NCBI RefSeq assembly: GCF_022965805.1
Contig: NC_133104.1
Location: forward strand, 40,840,682-40,904,681
DNA from: Primulina eburnea
Lineage: Eukaryota > Streptophyta > Magnoliopsida > Lamiales > Gesneriaceae
Direction: 5' to 3'
Length of the DNA: 64,000 bases
How positions within the stretch are numbered: the stretch's first letter is position 1; every line of letters begins with the position of its first letter. This document shows positions 1-12,006 of this stretch, piece after piece. The notes under the pieces are model-generated. The model was not told where the DNA came from. It worked only from the letters and a program-made list of their open reading frames with translations, and made no database searches. The translations under genes were made by a program, and so were the position numbers.

Positions 1-836
1 GAATATATTTTTGAAATGATAAAACACGAATTACTTGTCATGCATAAATTGCCTTCGTTTGCTTATTTCATTATTTTATTTATTATAATAATTTTCATGT
101 CGGCTCTGCTCTCTCACTATTTACAGCTCTAATAAGCACGAGATTTAAAAACTTTGTTTATATTTATTTTTTTCTTACTAATATATATTATTTTCAATTA
201 AACACATCAGACACTTCCAATAATTTTTTTTAATAAAATAATAATAATAATTTATTTGGATATATATGTTTGTTTTTACTCGAATTCGTGTTTATTTTTA
301 TGCAAATTGTTCTGGTCAAGTGTAGAGCATATTTCTTGTGGAACGGTCTCATAATCTTTATCTGTGAGACGAGTCAATCTACCTATATTCATAATAAAAA
401 ATAATACTTTTTTCATGTATAACCCAAATAAGATATTCGTCTCATAAAATATGACCGATCAGATCATCTCACATAAATTTTTATTTAAAGTGTAAAAACA
501 TAATATAAATTCGGGTCAATGTTAACATAAATTTCACAAACATTTAACCTTTCCTTTTAGGAGTGGCAAATCAGGTCACGGCGGTAAGAAAACAACACAA
601 GAGCAGTACAATTACCTGTTTCCATCACTTGAATAAATAGGCACCCCTTCAGTCACATTTTTCTTCCCCCTTCCACGTTTAGCTTTTGCTATACCGACGC
701 CCTACCCCTACCCCTACCCTCCATTCAATTATTACCCCATAAATCTGCCGCCTGCTCGGACTGATACAGTATAGTCTGCTGTGTGTTGGTTGTGGTTGGG
801 TTTTCGCCGCGGTCGTCATCATCGCCGCCGGGAACG
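1..836 (+). promoter_or_regulatory. Upstream region and probable 5' UTR of the KH gene
   Basis: No gene was found here. The first 500 bases are A+T-rich and include a degenerate copy of the GTGAGAC interspersed repeat (listed separately). The last 120 bases before the ATG are C-rich, with direct CCCTA/CCCCTA repeats near 700-721 that resemble telo-box-like promoter or leader elements. I saw no convincing TATA box at a fixed distance. The transcription start is unknown. Confidence 0.4.
331..485 (+). repeat. GTGAGAC interspersed repeat, degenerate copy A
   Basis: Shares the order of blocks seen in the better copies: GGTCTCATAATCTTTATCTG, a spacer with ATATTCATAATAAAAAATAATAC, a 'cccaaataagat' block and a terminal 'ctcacataaattttt'. 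It is diverged and no target duplication is evident. Confidence 0.65.
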
Positions 837-3800
837 ATGTCTTCTGGCAGGTACATGGCGTACTCACCGTCTCCATCCGCACCTCACTCTCCACACATCT
901 CCGCGGCTGCCGGGATTCGCTCCGCCTCTGCTATAGTGGAGCAGGAAAAGTAATTTTCGGTTTCCTGCCTGCAGTGCTGTGTTTGTTGTATCAATTGGTT
1001 TTTGTTGAATTTTACAGTAGATCTTTCAGAAATATGTGGCTCGATTGCATCCGTGTTTATGTGATTGAGTCGGTGATGTCAGCTCTTGATGGATATTCAT
1101 TTTCAGACTGTTTCTATATTAAGTAGAATCATGTTTGATAAGCAGTGAGTTTTTCTTATTCTTTTGATATTTGATTATCATCTTCCTTGTATAATTTAGA
1201 TTTAACTTTGAGATGAGCAAAGAATAAGACTTTATATTTAATCCTATTCCCATGAATCATTTGTGTGGTCATTCGAATAAAGATTGTTATGCAACCGCTG
1301 AATCAATTTTTGGGGAAACTGGGAGAAAGAAAAAAGTAGTAGCCATTCCGATAAGAGATTATTTCCTTGGTCAAAGGAACACGTTACTTGATCCATTTGT
1401 CTTTTTGCCACATGCTAGGAAATGGGACCAAACCTTTCTCCAGTCTCCCTGGATGCTCCAAAAAACGAAGTCAATTAGAATAAGAATCCATAACATCCAT
1501 AGTCTTTACATTCAGCAAAATTTTACAAATGAAAAAAACTTAGCAAAGACCTCCGGGGCTGGACCGGGAACATGAATGTCGATTTACTCAACCAGTAATT
1601 TGATGCAGGATTTTTCTTCTCCTGTGGTGTTTTTTAATCCTCAAGTGTGAACTGAATCACTTTATTTTTATCCAAGCATAAAAGTTCAAAGCAGATGTTG
1701 GTGATTTAATCATTTTTTGGGTCATCTTTTGTTCTTTCTTACATTACTATTGCTAATGCTGACACCTAATGGTTTCCAATTCGTCAGGTATTTATCTGAG
1801 TTGTTTGCAGAAAGGAACAAACTCAATCCATTTATGGCTGTGCTACCAAATATCTACCGGTTACTGAATCAAGGTGAGATAAATAATTCCACATGTATCT
1901 TTGGTTCAAAAATAATATAGACATCCTTGAACAATCTCATTGCCACCTTAGATATTAGAACGTGTAAAATGGAACACTTTCTGTGTATATGGTTTGAGTA
2001 CATTTTCTCCTTCATGCCAATACTGGATTGCACCATGTCTCATCAGAGTAACGATTATAAGTACGAAACTAGCTTTTGATAAAAAGGAAAAAATCTCTTT
2101 TGGGAAGGGTGTGGGAGATTGTAGATATTACCTTGAGTCTAACTCCAGTGATTCGAATCATGCATAAGAAATTCCTGTTTTTTATCATTTTAAATTTAAA
2201 TTTAACTTTTACATATAAGATTTACTCATGTTTATTTCAAAGAAGAGCTTGAAAAATAGAGATTTTGACGTCTATTAGGCTTTATGCAGAAGTAACAACT
2301 TCTGGTTATCAACAGTAGGACTTAATAAGCTCCTTACCGGTTTGTTTTACTAGTTCAGATTAGAGAGCACATGATCTGTTGTGGAATGTTAATGATAATA
2401 ATGAAAAATAGTTTATCTTTTGGGTCTATATGCACTGGATGCAACATTTACCGGGGGTGGAGGTCAAAGGTCATCACATTTCATCCATCTTTATCCACGT
2501 CTTAAGTACCTAGGAACAACTGTGACCATCAGTTCCAAACTTTGTACTTAGCAATTGGAAAGCTTGGTAGAATCAATATTTCACTAGACATTTCATTTTG
2601 ACCAATGTCTCTTAATGTCCCTTTCTGAAAAATCAAATAAAAATACCACAAGATCGAGTAAGAACTTTTTTCACCTGAGATTGAGTATAGATCAATATGC
2701 TCAATGTTCATCAGTGACCATATAGCTGGTGAATTTTAAGCTCTGACTTTGTGGTCGGAGGCCATTGCATGCGCGGACGGTGATTGTTACGATCTATTTG
2801 AAAGACACTAGATTTTATATGGGAATATTGATATCTCAAGTTACTGGGAAGGTAAAAGAACAAGATGAAAGTAAGACCCAAACAGCTAGCATAAAATGAT
2901 CAGAAAAAAGAAGGATGCATTAGCAATTAAATGATTGAGGGGCAGAGTGGAAAATTTTAGGCACAATTATGATTGAAATGGTTGTATGATTGTGTGATGT
3001 GGATGTACAGCTGACCTTATACTTGGTGACACATTCTTATTGTCCTTGTGTTGTTGCACAACCTGTTTATTCTGTACATCCATCCATTGAATTTCTCTCT
3101 CCATCCTGCTGATCAAGACATAATAAGGATAAATTATTTAGTACAAACTGGCCTTGATACAACTTCATCGAATTTGCAAAATATACATTGCCTTTTGTTA
3201 ACTTCATTGCTGGAGTGATTAGAGAATGGAATATCTGGGTGAATACAGTTCATTGCCAAAGTACAACTGCTTCCTAAGGTCTATCGGCTTTTTTGGATTC
3301 AACCTTTATTTGTCCATCCCACTTGCCTTAAATTATGTGCATGTATGTGGTATTCAAATAATTCATGGAGCTATCATTGCTGATTGTGTGGTTTTATCAA
3401 ATTATTATCTGTCGGCTTAGGTTTGTCAATTGTCAGTGCACAAGTATCTATTATTCCGTAAATGCTTTTGCCTGTGATTTCTTTTTGCTGGGATATATTT
3501 TTTGAGGCTTGTCTTGGTTCTGGAGGACAGTTAAGACTGACGGATTCCATGCAGTCCAAGCATCTCTAATGCTTTGTTGTTAATTAGTTGGAGTTCTTTA
3601 TTTTTGTTTTTATTTTTAGTGTTTATTCTGTCGAAAATAGTGTAATGAAATATCCCTGAAATGTAGAATCTGTTGTCTTTAAAACTGTATCTTCTAAAAG
3701 TTCTTTTCTTGGATTCTGCTTTAGGGTGCATGATTATAAAGCTTGAAAACAAACAAAAACGGTATACCTGTGTGTAAGACTCTTTGTTAATGTTCTGATA

Positions 3801-6313
3801 ACAGTAAAGATTGTAAGTCTGGACTTTGTATGAGTAAAGTAGTGGGCAAACCTCTTTAGGATGACATTTCCATTCTCGGTCGCCGAAATCAAATGTCAGT
3901 TGATTTATGAAGTGATCCTTTCATCTATTCTTTATCCTCTTATTTTTTTCAATCCATGTGAATGTGTCTGAGTGGACTCCTAGGTCCTGGAGGTACCTTT
4001 TTGATATTTTACATTATAGAGTCACTAGCTATTCGATTAAATTTTGAACAAGATTTCTGAAAGCCCAGGGGTAAAACTGTGTTCTTTATTGATTTTATTC
4101 TCCCTGGTCTATCTATTACCATGAATGGACTACTGATGTCTAATATCTATGATTTGGTCAATTGGAGATTTACTACAGCTTTTAACTTCACTAGATCTCC
4201 TTGTCTTTACTGTGGGGAGTAATGATTTTAACTAACCTGTTGACATAGGTCTTGTAAGTCCATATTGTGGTCAGTGCTCACTAATTTCTTAACTAATGCT
4301 AACTGGTACATCTTGTTCTTGGAAATTGACCTTTTTGAAGCAGAAATATTGCGTGTATCTGCACTGTTGGGGAATGCATCAGTTTTAGAACAAAGTGGGC
4401 TTGAACATGCAAGCCCCCTGGCTTCAGGAGGAATATATTCAAATGGAGGAGCTAATGTGAGCATATGGGCATCACCATTTCAATCAGAAGTATGGATACT
4501 GACCGTTAACATAACCATTTACTTGATCTAATTTTTTACTTTTTTAGAAAAGTTAACTTTTAACTTTCACTCTGACTTCGTTATTCCATCTTGGTGCATA
4601 TAACTTAAAGTTCCCACCGTCTCATGACAGGTGGTTTGAAGCTAGCAATTTCAAGAATGTCGTAGGATTAGCTGAACACATTGATTTTGGAATTTCACAA
4701 TATTAGTTGGAGTCATTCTGTTGCAGTAATCTGGCATTCGATATGCGACTTATCTTAATAGCTATTGCTAATTGTCTCTGGATTACCTGAAAGGGAGGCC
4801 ACTTACACAGTGGTTTGATATCCATCCTATTTCGACTCCCAGAAAGATTTTGGCATGCTTATTTTTTTTATTATCCAACATCTTTGTTTGACTTCTAACA
4901 GATGCTTAACCTTTCCTCCACTAGCTTGCTATTGGAGCCCTCATTTTTTGTATTACATGATATGCTATTTGAGTGTGTAAGTTCATTTAATATGAATTAT
5001 CATACTGGGTTGGGTATCCATTAATTTGTTGTTCCATAGTCTACTTCTGCTTGGATGTAAGCATGCATAGGGATGTTCCATCAGTTAAATCTTTAAATTA
5101 TATATGTTTTTGCAGTTGTGCCTTGTGTGTTTTGAATTTTTGGTTATCTCGGTTCTTATAATATGGAAACATTACATATTTTAATCTATGAGGAATAACA
5201 ATGTACGCATTCAAAGAAAGGGATCATCTTCTCACCATTTTAGTGTTGGTTCTTACAACATTTGGAGTTATAACTTGCAGATGTCGAGTTTGGTGCTGCC
5301 CTCTTCCACACAGAACTGGCTTGGTTCCCAGGGTAGCTCATCAGGTCTTATAGTCAAGCAAACCATACGTGTTGATGTTCCAGTGGATCAATATCCTAAT
5401 GTACCATTCATTTCTCTTCCTCTAAATGGTGTTCTTATATCTCTGATTTTTAGGCATATTTTGTCACTTGATATAATGTCTTCTATTGCAGTTCAATTTT
5501 GTCGGTCGTCTCCTTGGCCCAAGAGGGAACTCTTTGAAGCGAGTTGAAGCAACTACTGATTGTCGCGTTCTGATCAGAGGCCGTGGCAGCATAAAGGATC
5601 CCGTGAGGGTAATTTTGGTTATGTTTTTTTCCCTTGTACATGTGTTTTCATCCTGTCTGATTTGTCTGCCAAAGAGTGTATTGATTCAGTAACTTAATTT
5701 TTTATAGAACAACTTCTTATATGCTGCTTGACGATGAATTTCGTCTTTCGAAATATCATTCATCTTTTTAGTTTAACCCACAGCATATTTTTTGTTTTGT
5801 TTAGTCAAAATTTGAGTATTGAGCTTTGATTCATGTTAATCGTAGCTATATTGCACTTTGCATCTTTCTCCGTGAGCTATTTTGTTTGCAATTAGCTTAA
5901 GTAACATTTTTCGACACTTTGATCTGAAGGAAGAGGCAATGAGGGGAAAACCAGGATATGAGCATCTTAACGAACCTCTTCACATACTTGTCGAGGCAGA
6001 ACTTCCAGTTGAGATAATAGATGCGCGTCTGATGCAGGCACGTGAGATACTAGAAGATTTGCTTAAGCCAATGGTAACTTACATCCACTTTCCAAGCACT
6101 AGATATGGGATTTAGTTCTTTATCTGTATGTATTTGTCCTGGATTCATCATGACTTAATGCAGGATGAATCTCAAGATTTTTATAAGAAGCAGCAGCTAC
6201 GAGAACTTGCAATGCTCAACGGCACACTTCGGGAGGAAGGCTCTCAAATGTCTGGTTCTGTATCCCCCTTCAACAGCAGCCTTGGAATGAAAAGGGCAAA
6301 AACTCGGGGGTAA
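837..6313 (+). CDS. KH domain RNA-binding protein, STAR/quaking-like (At4g26480/At5g56140 type)
   Basis: Seven coding exons: 837-949, 1788-1873, 4344-4489, 5281-5400, 5492-5608, 5930-6073 and 6164-6313. All junctions are GT-AG and keep frame, giving 291 aa, the usual size for this family. The N-terminus [16 protein letters not shown] is characteristic of the At4g26480/At5g56140 branch. Residues 38-80 hold the Qua1-like segment ([16 protein letters not shown]). The KH domain starts near residue 156 and has the GPRGNS loop and RGRGSIKDP. The C-terminal part has [20 protein letters not shown] and ends [12 protein letters not shown] proteins bind single-stranded RNA and act in splicing, mRNA stability or translation in nucleus and cytoplasm; the target here is unknown. 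Introns 1, 2 and 3 are long (about 0.8, 2.5 and 0.8 kb). Exon boundaries were inferred by eye. Confidence 0.93.
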
Positions 6314-7860
6314 CCTTTGGTTGCATAAAGTTTGTTAATGCTGAAAAATCAGCAGTTCCCTTGCCAAAAGTGTGCTTACCTTATGCCTCTGGCAGTCATG
6401 ACGGCACTGGCATGTGCTTTTCTTATACCCGGGGTTCGATATAATATCAATATATTATTGTTCTAGTGGATCTTTAATCGAGGGGCTTGAGTATGTATGT
6501 TGCGTAGGCAGTTTGGTCAGAGTATTCCTCTGCTCAAATATTGTCATATTGTTTCATTTATTGTATGCTTGTGACTTGAGTTTTGAAAATATGGAATTTG
6601 TGGGGAGTTGATTGTGCTGTATTTGATAAATTAAGGCCAGTATTAGTTGTTGCAACACTGACCAGGAGTGGATTGAAATTGTTTCCAAAGAGAATCAAGT
6701 GGATTAATGTACTACAGTTATTCTGGTACCTGTATCATCTTTTTTGTTTGGGAGCAAGTATCTGTATTATCTTTTGTTATATAATACATTGCATTTTAGC
6801 AACCATTTACTAGTTTATTTCTACTTATTCACAAAGGTTGGAGTGCCCATGACTCTATGTCGAGTAATGCCATACTCAAGCCGATTCCATTAGTAATTTA
6901 ACTATTCAAAATGTTGGAATTTTCTCGGAAAACTCAGAATGACTCGGCATGATTAAAAAAAGAAGAAGACGGTACGAGATGTAAATTGAATTTAAATATA
7001 AATATAAGATTTGAATAATAAACAAACAAGAAATTCGAATAGTTAAACAAAATATTCGAGTTGGGCTCTGTCTTTGACTGCTCTTATGTTCATGTTCAAC
7101 AGCCGTATAGGATTCATGCTCTTGTTTGTGGTAAAAAAAAAATTGTGGAATAAAAGTAGAAAACATAAGATAAAGACAAGTAATGTAATCATAACTAAAA
7201 TTACAGTCTATTTGCAGAATACGTTAGGAACTCAGGAGCAAAAGGAACACACCACAATTTTGTCCTCAAACTTTATACCAACATATATTACTGAGAGAGC
7301 AAAAATAGGTTTATTCTTCATAGGGGATAAAACAATGTCCAATGCTCAACGGATATGGCGGCAGAGATGAGATTTTACGTTCAAGATTTTTCTTCCTCTT
7401 CTTCTTCATCGTCAAAATCTGCGATCCCAAGTCCTGATCGATCCGACCCGACCAAACTCATGCCAAAAAAAAATTACTTCTGACGGTATATATGGACCTG
7501 ATCGATCCGTTTCACAGATATAAACTCATGAGACCATCTCATATAAGACATATTGATTAATTATACCTTTGTTGTTTAGATTTTAAACTTGGATAATTAT
7601 ATATTTTATTTATTTACACATTTAAGATTTCTGAAATTTAAAATTATATTATTATTTTATCTTATATAACATTTTTCCGGTCTGACCGTTCAGTTGAACC
7701 GATTTCAACCGATGAAACCGTATTTTTAAGATAGACCGGTTCAATCACCAGTCCGATTATGAAAACATCGATTCCATCCAAACTCTATTTTAAGCGAATT
7801 TTCATATATTAAATTTATCAATCTTTTAAAAGAAACTAAATTGTTATTATTATTTGTCAT
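6314..7860. other. Intergenic region between KH gene and Copia element
   Basis: The first few hundred bases probably contain the KH gene 3' UTR. Further on there is no supportable gene. A partial remnant of the GTGAGAC repeat end lies near 7525-7550 (ctcatgagaccatctcatat). A stretch at about 7676-7760 is rich in ACCGGTT-like words (gaccggttcaatcaccag), which look like an old interspersed repeat that I cannot classify. Confidence 0.5.
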
Positions 7861-7866
7861 TAAATT

Positions 7867-8124
7867 AGTTAAGTAAACTAAGTATTGGAAGCCCATGATT
7901 GAAGACCAGCCTATACATTGGTCCATCAAGCTAAAGCCCAATATCTATTGATAAGATTTGAAGTTGTTAAAATGGTTGTAACCGTAAAACAGAAATTGTT
8001 AGATACGTGTCAAGATCTGTTTTACTTCATTTGTGTATTTATTCTTAGTGTCATCTTTGAAATCAATACACGTGAATTATGAAATTCATCTGTCATTTTG
8101 TTTATTCCTTCTTTGTTTTCTAAC
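7867..8124 (+). repeat. Left LTR of the Copia element
   Basis: Begins AGTTAAGTAAACTAAG and ends TTTTCTAAC, directly followed by the TGGTATCAGAGC primer binding site. It aligns end to end with 9485-9743. The exact first base is uncertain by one or two positions, because the ends do not show the canonical TG...CA. Confidence 0.88.
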
Positions 8125-8142
8125 TTGGTATCAGAGCCTTTA

Positions 8143-9494
8143 ATGGCTACCACCTCTGTTTCAGTTGACAATCTCATTCAAATCCTAATTACAATGTCTT
8201 TCTCATCAATCCAGCCAACCAAATCAATTCTGTAAAACTCAGTGATGATAACTATCTTCTATGGAATATTCAAATCCTTGCAGGAATTCGGGGCCTTGGT
8301 CTCGAAGTTTTATCATGGAAAACCCTTTGTACCATCACCATCTCTGGAGGATAACTTAACCATTTACACAAAGCAATTTATGGGTTGAAACAAACTCCTC
8401 GGGCGTGGTTTGATCGTCTCTGAAGTGCATTATTAACCATGTGATTTGTTGCTTCCAAAGCTGATGCTTCATTGTTTATCAAACTTGCTTCTGATTATGT
8501 TCTTTATGTTCTTGTATATGTTGACGATATATTAATAACAGGAAGTCATCTTGATCACATCAACGAGTTAATTCGGCAGCTGGATACTCAATTCTCTCTT
8601 AAAGATCTTGGTGATCTTTCATATTTTTTAGGCATTGAAGTTCTTTATCCAACTGATCATTCTTTGTTCCTTCATCAAACAAAGTATGCTCGAGAATTAC
8701 TTGCCAAAACTAAGATGAGTGATGCAAAAGCTTTACCAACTCCGATGTCCAGGGGAGTTAAGTTATCCTCCAGAGACGGTGATGCTTTTGAAGATGTCAC
8801 ACTATATCGAAGCACAGTTGGGGCACTTCAGTATTTAACAATCACCCGACCAGACATTGCATATAGCGTCAACAAAGTCTGTCAATTTATGCAAGCTCCT
8901 CTCCATACACACTGGAAAGCTGTCAAACGCATACTTCGGTATATCAACGACACTCTTGGCTTTGGTATTAGTTTGGATTCTGCATCGTCTTTTAATTTGA
9001 AAGGTTATTGTGATACCGATTGGGCCAATGATCCTGACGATAGAAGGTCTGTTTCTGGTTTTTGCTGGTTTCTTGGGAATTCTCCCATCTCCTGGAGCTC
9101 CAAGAAACAAACGGTTGTTTCTCGTTCAAGTACCGAAGTCGAATATCGAAGTTTGGCCAATGCCACTTTTGAATCATTATGGATTAAGTGTCTTCTATCA
9201 GAATTACATGTCACTTCATCACATCAACCTATTCTATGGTGTGATAATCTGAGCACTATCGCATTAAGTGCTAATCCTGTTATTCATGCTCGCACTAAGC
9301 ATCTTGAGTTGGATCTCCATTTTGTAAGGAAAAAAGTTTTAGCTAAGTCTCTGAATGTTCGGCATGTCTCCTCGATTGATCAAACTGCTGACATTCTCAC
9401 TAAGGCTCTAACAGCAGCTGTCTTTGTTCGTTTACGATCCAAGCTTCGAGTGGTTTGCTCACCCCTGCTCAGCTTGAGGGGCCAAGTTAAGTAA
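8143..9494 (+). pseudogene. Copia gag-RT-RNase H remnant
   Basis: The gag start reads MATTSVSVDNLIQ, then frame is soon lost. After the internal deletion the RT motif LHKAIYGLKQTPRAWFDRL is visible but followed by a TGA (about 8420). From 8472 to 9494 a 340-residue frame is open. It contains the catalytic YVDD box (LVYVDDILITG), SYFLGIEV, the block TRPDIAYSVNKVCQFM, and the RNase H region with YCDTDWANDPDDRRSVSG, SSTEVEYRSLA and DILTKAL. The late RT and RNase H frame is intact, but without protease, integrase and the N-terminal half of RT it cannot support transposition. Confidence 0.92.
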
Positions 9495-9743
9495 ATTAAA
9501 GTATTGGAAGCCCATGATTGAAGACCAGCCCATACATTGGCCCATCAAGCTAAAGCCCAATATCTATTGATAAGATTTGAAGTTGTTAAAATGGTTGTAA
9601 CCATAAAACAGAAATTGTTAGATATATGTCGAGATCTGTTTTACTTCATTTGTGTATTTATTCTCAGTGTCATCTTTGAAATCAATACACATGAATTATG
9701 GAATTCATCTGTTATTTTGTTTTTTCCTTTTTTGTTTTCTAAC
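9485..9743 (+). repeat. Right LTR of the Copia element
   Basis: Direct copy of 7867-8124, following the purine tract GAGGGG near 9476. It ends TTTTCTAAC and is followed by TAAAT, the same five bases that precede the left LTR. Confidence 0.88.
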
Positions 9744-9748
9744 TAAAT

Positions 9749-12001
9749 TAATGGATCCTTGTCATTCTTCAATATATTTTACTTTATCCTTGATCTACAT
9801 GTAACACGACAAGACATAATCAAATTAGGAACACGATTAATTTTAGTCAAACGTTATTTACCTTAATAACGGTGGGATTAAGCTGTTGTAAACTGTGTAT
9901 TGAAGAAGTCCGTAACTCCGTAACCTACCAAAACTACCCCAACGGACTCTTCCCGTATCATCTATTCCTCTCGTAAATTCCGAGAGACAAAAAAGAAGTC
10001 ATAATTAATTGGTATAATAATTTTGCCGACATACTTCTCACGTGTGTTCACTTTCTAATTATTATGTTTTGCGTCACATATTGTTTAAAAAATCATTATA
10101 GAAATAATTTGTCAAAAATATTTAAATATATTTTTTTAAACGTAAAACAAAAAATATATTTAAAAGAAATCATTTATAATAATAATACTAACCCGTTAAT
10201 AAATAAATAAATAAATAAATAAGAAATGTTAATATAAAATATTGAAAAGATTTGACACGTGTGATCTGGAACACTTCCCCGCTTTGGGTAAAAATAAGTG
10301 GGTCAAGCCAGGAAAAACACATCCCTAATCTGTAGCTCCCGTAGCATACAACCCACCCCGCCTCCGTTGGATCGGAGGGTACAAAACTGGAGCCCGCTGT
10401 TAAATTTTTTAAGTCACCGGTTTATATCCGCGGTCGAGAGATTTATTATTAATCGATTAAAATCTCGTATCAAATTTGAGATATGCTTTTATATATATAT
10501 ATATGTTGTCTTATGTGAGATGGTTTACATGTTAATTCTGCTCGCATTTAATATAATAAGTAATATTTTTGAAAAAAAAATAATATTTTTCATCAATTTT
10601 ATAAAATTGATTGATGATATTGTTTTCGTTTGTTTTTGAAATAAATTGTTAAATTATATTATTTTAAAAAATATTATTAAATTAGAAGATACCGTACGCA
10701 TAAATTTTAGTGTGGGGAAAAAAAGATACTAGAAATGACCTTTTCCAGTGGAAACGAAGCATACGACACGTAAGAGAATATAAGGAACAACTGGTTGTCA
10801 AATAAGCGGAGGGAGGAACCTTCAGATTTTGGTTGAGTGTCGAGATAGAAAATATAACAGAACAGGAAAGAAAAATCTATACACAAAACTCAAAAGCATT
10901 TATACGCTACACATCTCTATATCTTGTACAAATATATATATAGAGAGAAATAATTAGAGTCAGATCTTTGGTTTGGATCTCAGTCGCGGCAAATTTTTCG
11001 GGGAATTTTGTATTTTTTGGAGAAAACTCTCGTCTTCCAAGATTTTTGGTCGTGCATTGCGTGATTTTGATTCTTCATTGAATAAGTGCGAGGAAAATCT
11101 ATGCGATAGGCGTTCGAGGATTGCGATCCAGCTGCTGTCGATTGTCCGAGGTTTATTCGTAAGTTGCTCTTCGCTTTTCTTCTATCGTTATATCGTGATA
11201 GCTTTGGCGTGAATTGATTTATGCAATGGAATTGTAATGTTTTATTTTGCTGTTTTCAGAATTTTTTTAATGTTTTTGGATTAAACGTCGGGTGAGATCC
11301 GGGGAATTTAATGACATTGTTGAAGTTTAAGTTTATGGAGATTTTAGGTGTCGTAGATGGGAGAAATTACTGTTTCCGTGATCTGATTTACGGAATAGTT
11401 TATGTCCTTCACTAAGGCAATTTTATCAAATGTTTCCGTTGTGTCGGCTCAACAGTTGATTAGTGCATTTTGAGCTGAAAATGCAGAAAAAGTATTTGAG
11501 CATGAAGTTTTCTCATGGAACTGGATTTTACGGATTGGAATAGCTTGTTCTCTACGTAGCGGACCATGAAATTGCTTATGAAATTGTGGTAGTCAGTTTG
11601 AAATGTAAATTTTCCAGATCTGGTGTGAATTGCTGTCAAAATTTACATTAGTTGTTTGTTAGAAAATTTTGAGATTTCTCTATGAATTCGCGGGAAATAT
11701 CCGAGGAAGCAAAGAAAGGAAGGAAAGCGCTCCCGTGCTTACCATCTTGAACCTATCAGGACATATGCACAAAAAATTTCTGTCTTTTCACGATTCAATA
11801 TTTGGAATTTGGATTATTCTCTTTCCTTATAAATGATACTTTCACGCATTTTTTTATTCATGAAAGTATGTGTTACATATCCACTGATTATGTTGAAGAT
11901 GCAGTGCTGCTTGAGTTTTGGTGGTCCTTTACCAATAATTTTTGAACATTGAGGATCAAGCTTTTTTTCCCTTCTGCACCGGCATTTTCTTCTGCACCCA
12001 G
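9749..12001 (+). other. Promoter, 5' UTR exon and 5' UTR intron of the SEC14-like gene
   Basis: 9749-10850 is an A+T-rich spacer without a gene; it holds an (aaat)n run near 10200-10222 and an (AT)n run near 10490. A TATA-like stretch (aatatatatatagagag) lies near 10930-10947. A likely non-coding first exon ends at about 11158, where TTATTC is followed by the strong donor GTAAGT. The leader intron then runs to the acceptor CACCCAG at 12001, preceded by a long pyrimidine tract. The transcript start is inferred only. Confidence 0.45.
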
Positions 12002-12006
12002 CTGAT

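Larger units (their letters stand above)
7861..9748 (+). mobile_element. Internally deleted Ty1/Copia LTR retrotransposon
   Basis: A complete but short element of about 1.9 kb. It has two direct LTRs of about 260 bp, flanking direct repeats TAAAT (7861-7865 and 9744-9748), a tRNA-Met-type primer binding site TGGTATCAGAGC just after the left LTR (8126-8137), a gag start (ATG at 8143) and a fused reverse transcriptase/RNase H segment. The middle of the element (most of gag, protease, integrase and the first half of RT) is absent: the sequence jumps from gag to RT near 8320-8370. A GAGGGG purine tract lies just before the right LTR. The two LTRs differ by roughly 13 substitutions and one indel by eye, so the insertion is moderately old. 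A non-autonomous derivative. Confidence 0.93.

Noticed and set aside
1252..1575. 107-codon open frame in front of KH exon 2
   Set aside because: Lies wholly within intron 1 of the KH gene, has no family signature, and its composition is that of the surrounding intron.
7676..7760. ACCGGTT-rich stretch as a regulatory palindrome
   Set aside because: The repeated words look like a worn interspersed repeat; no clear inverted-repeat boundaries or target duplication could be found.
9005..9252. Overlapping open frames on both strands within the Copia RT
   Set aside because: Shadow frames of the real RT/RNase H reading frame at 8472-9494.
10298..10639. 113-codon open frame upstream of the SEC14-like gene
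   Set aside because: Low-complexity A+T-rich translation (runs of I, F, K) with no recognisable domain; it lies in the promoter spacer.
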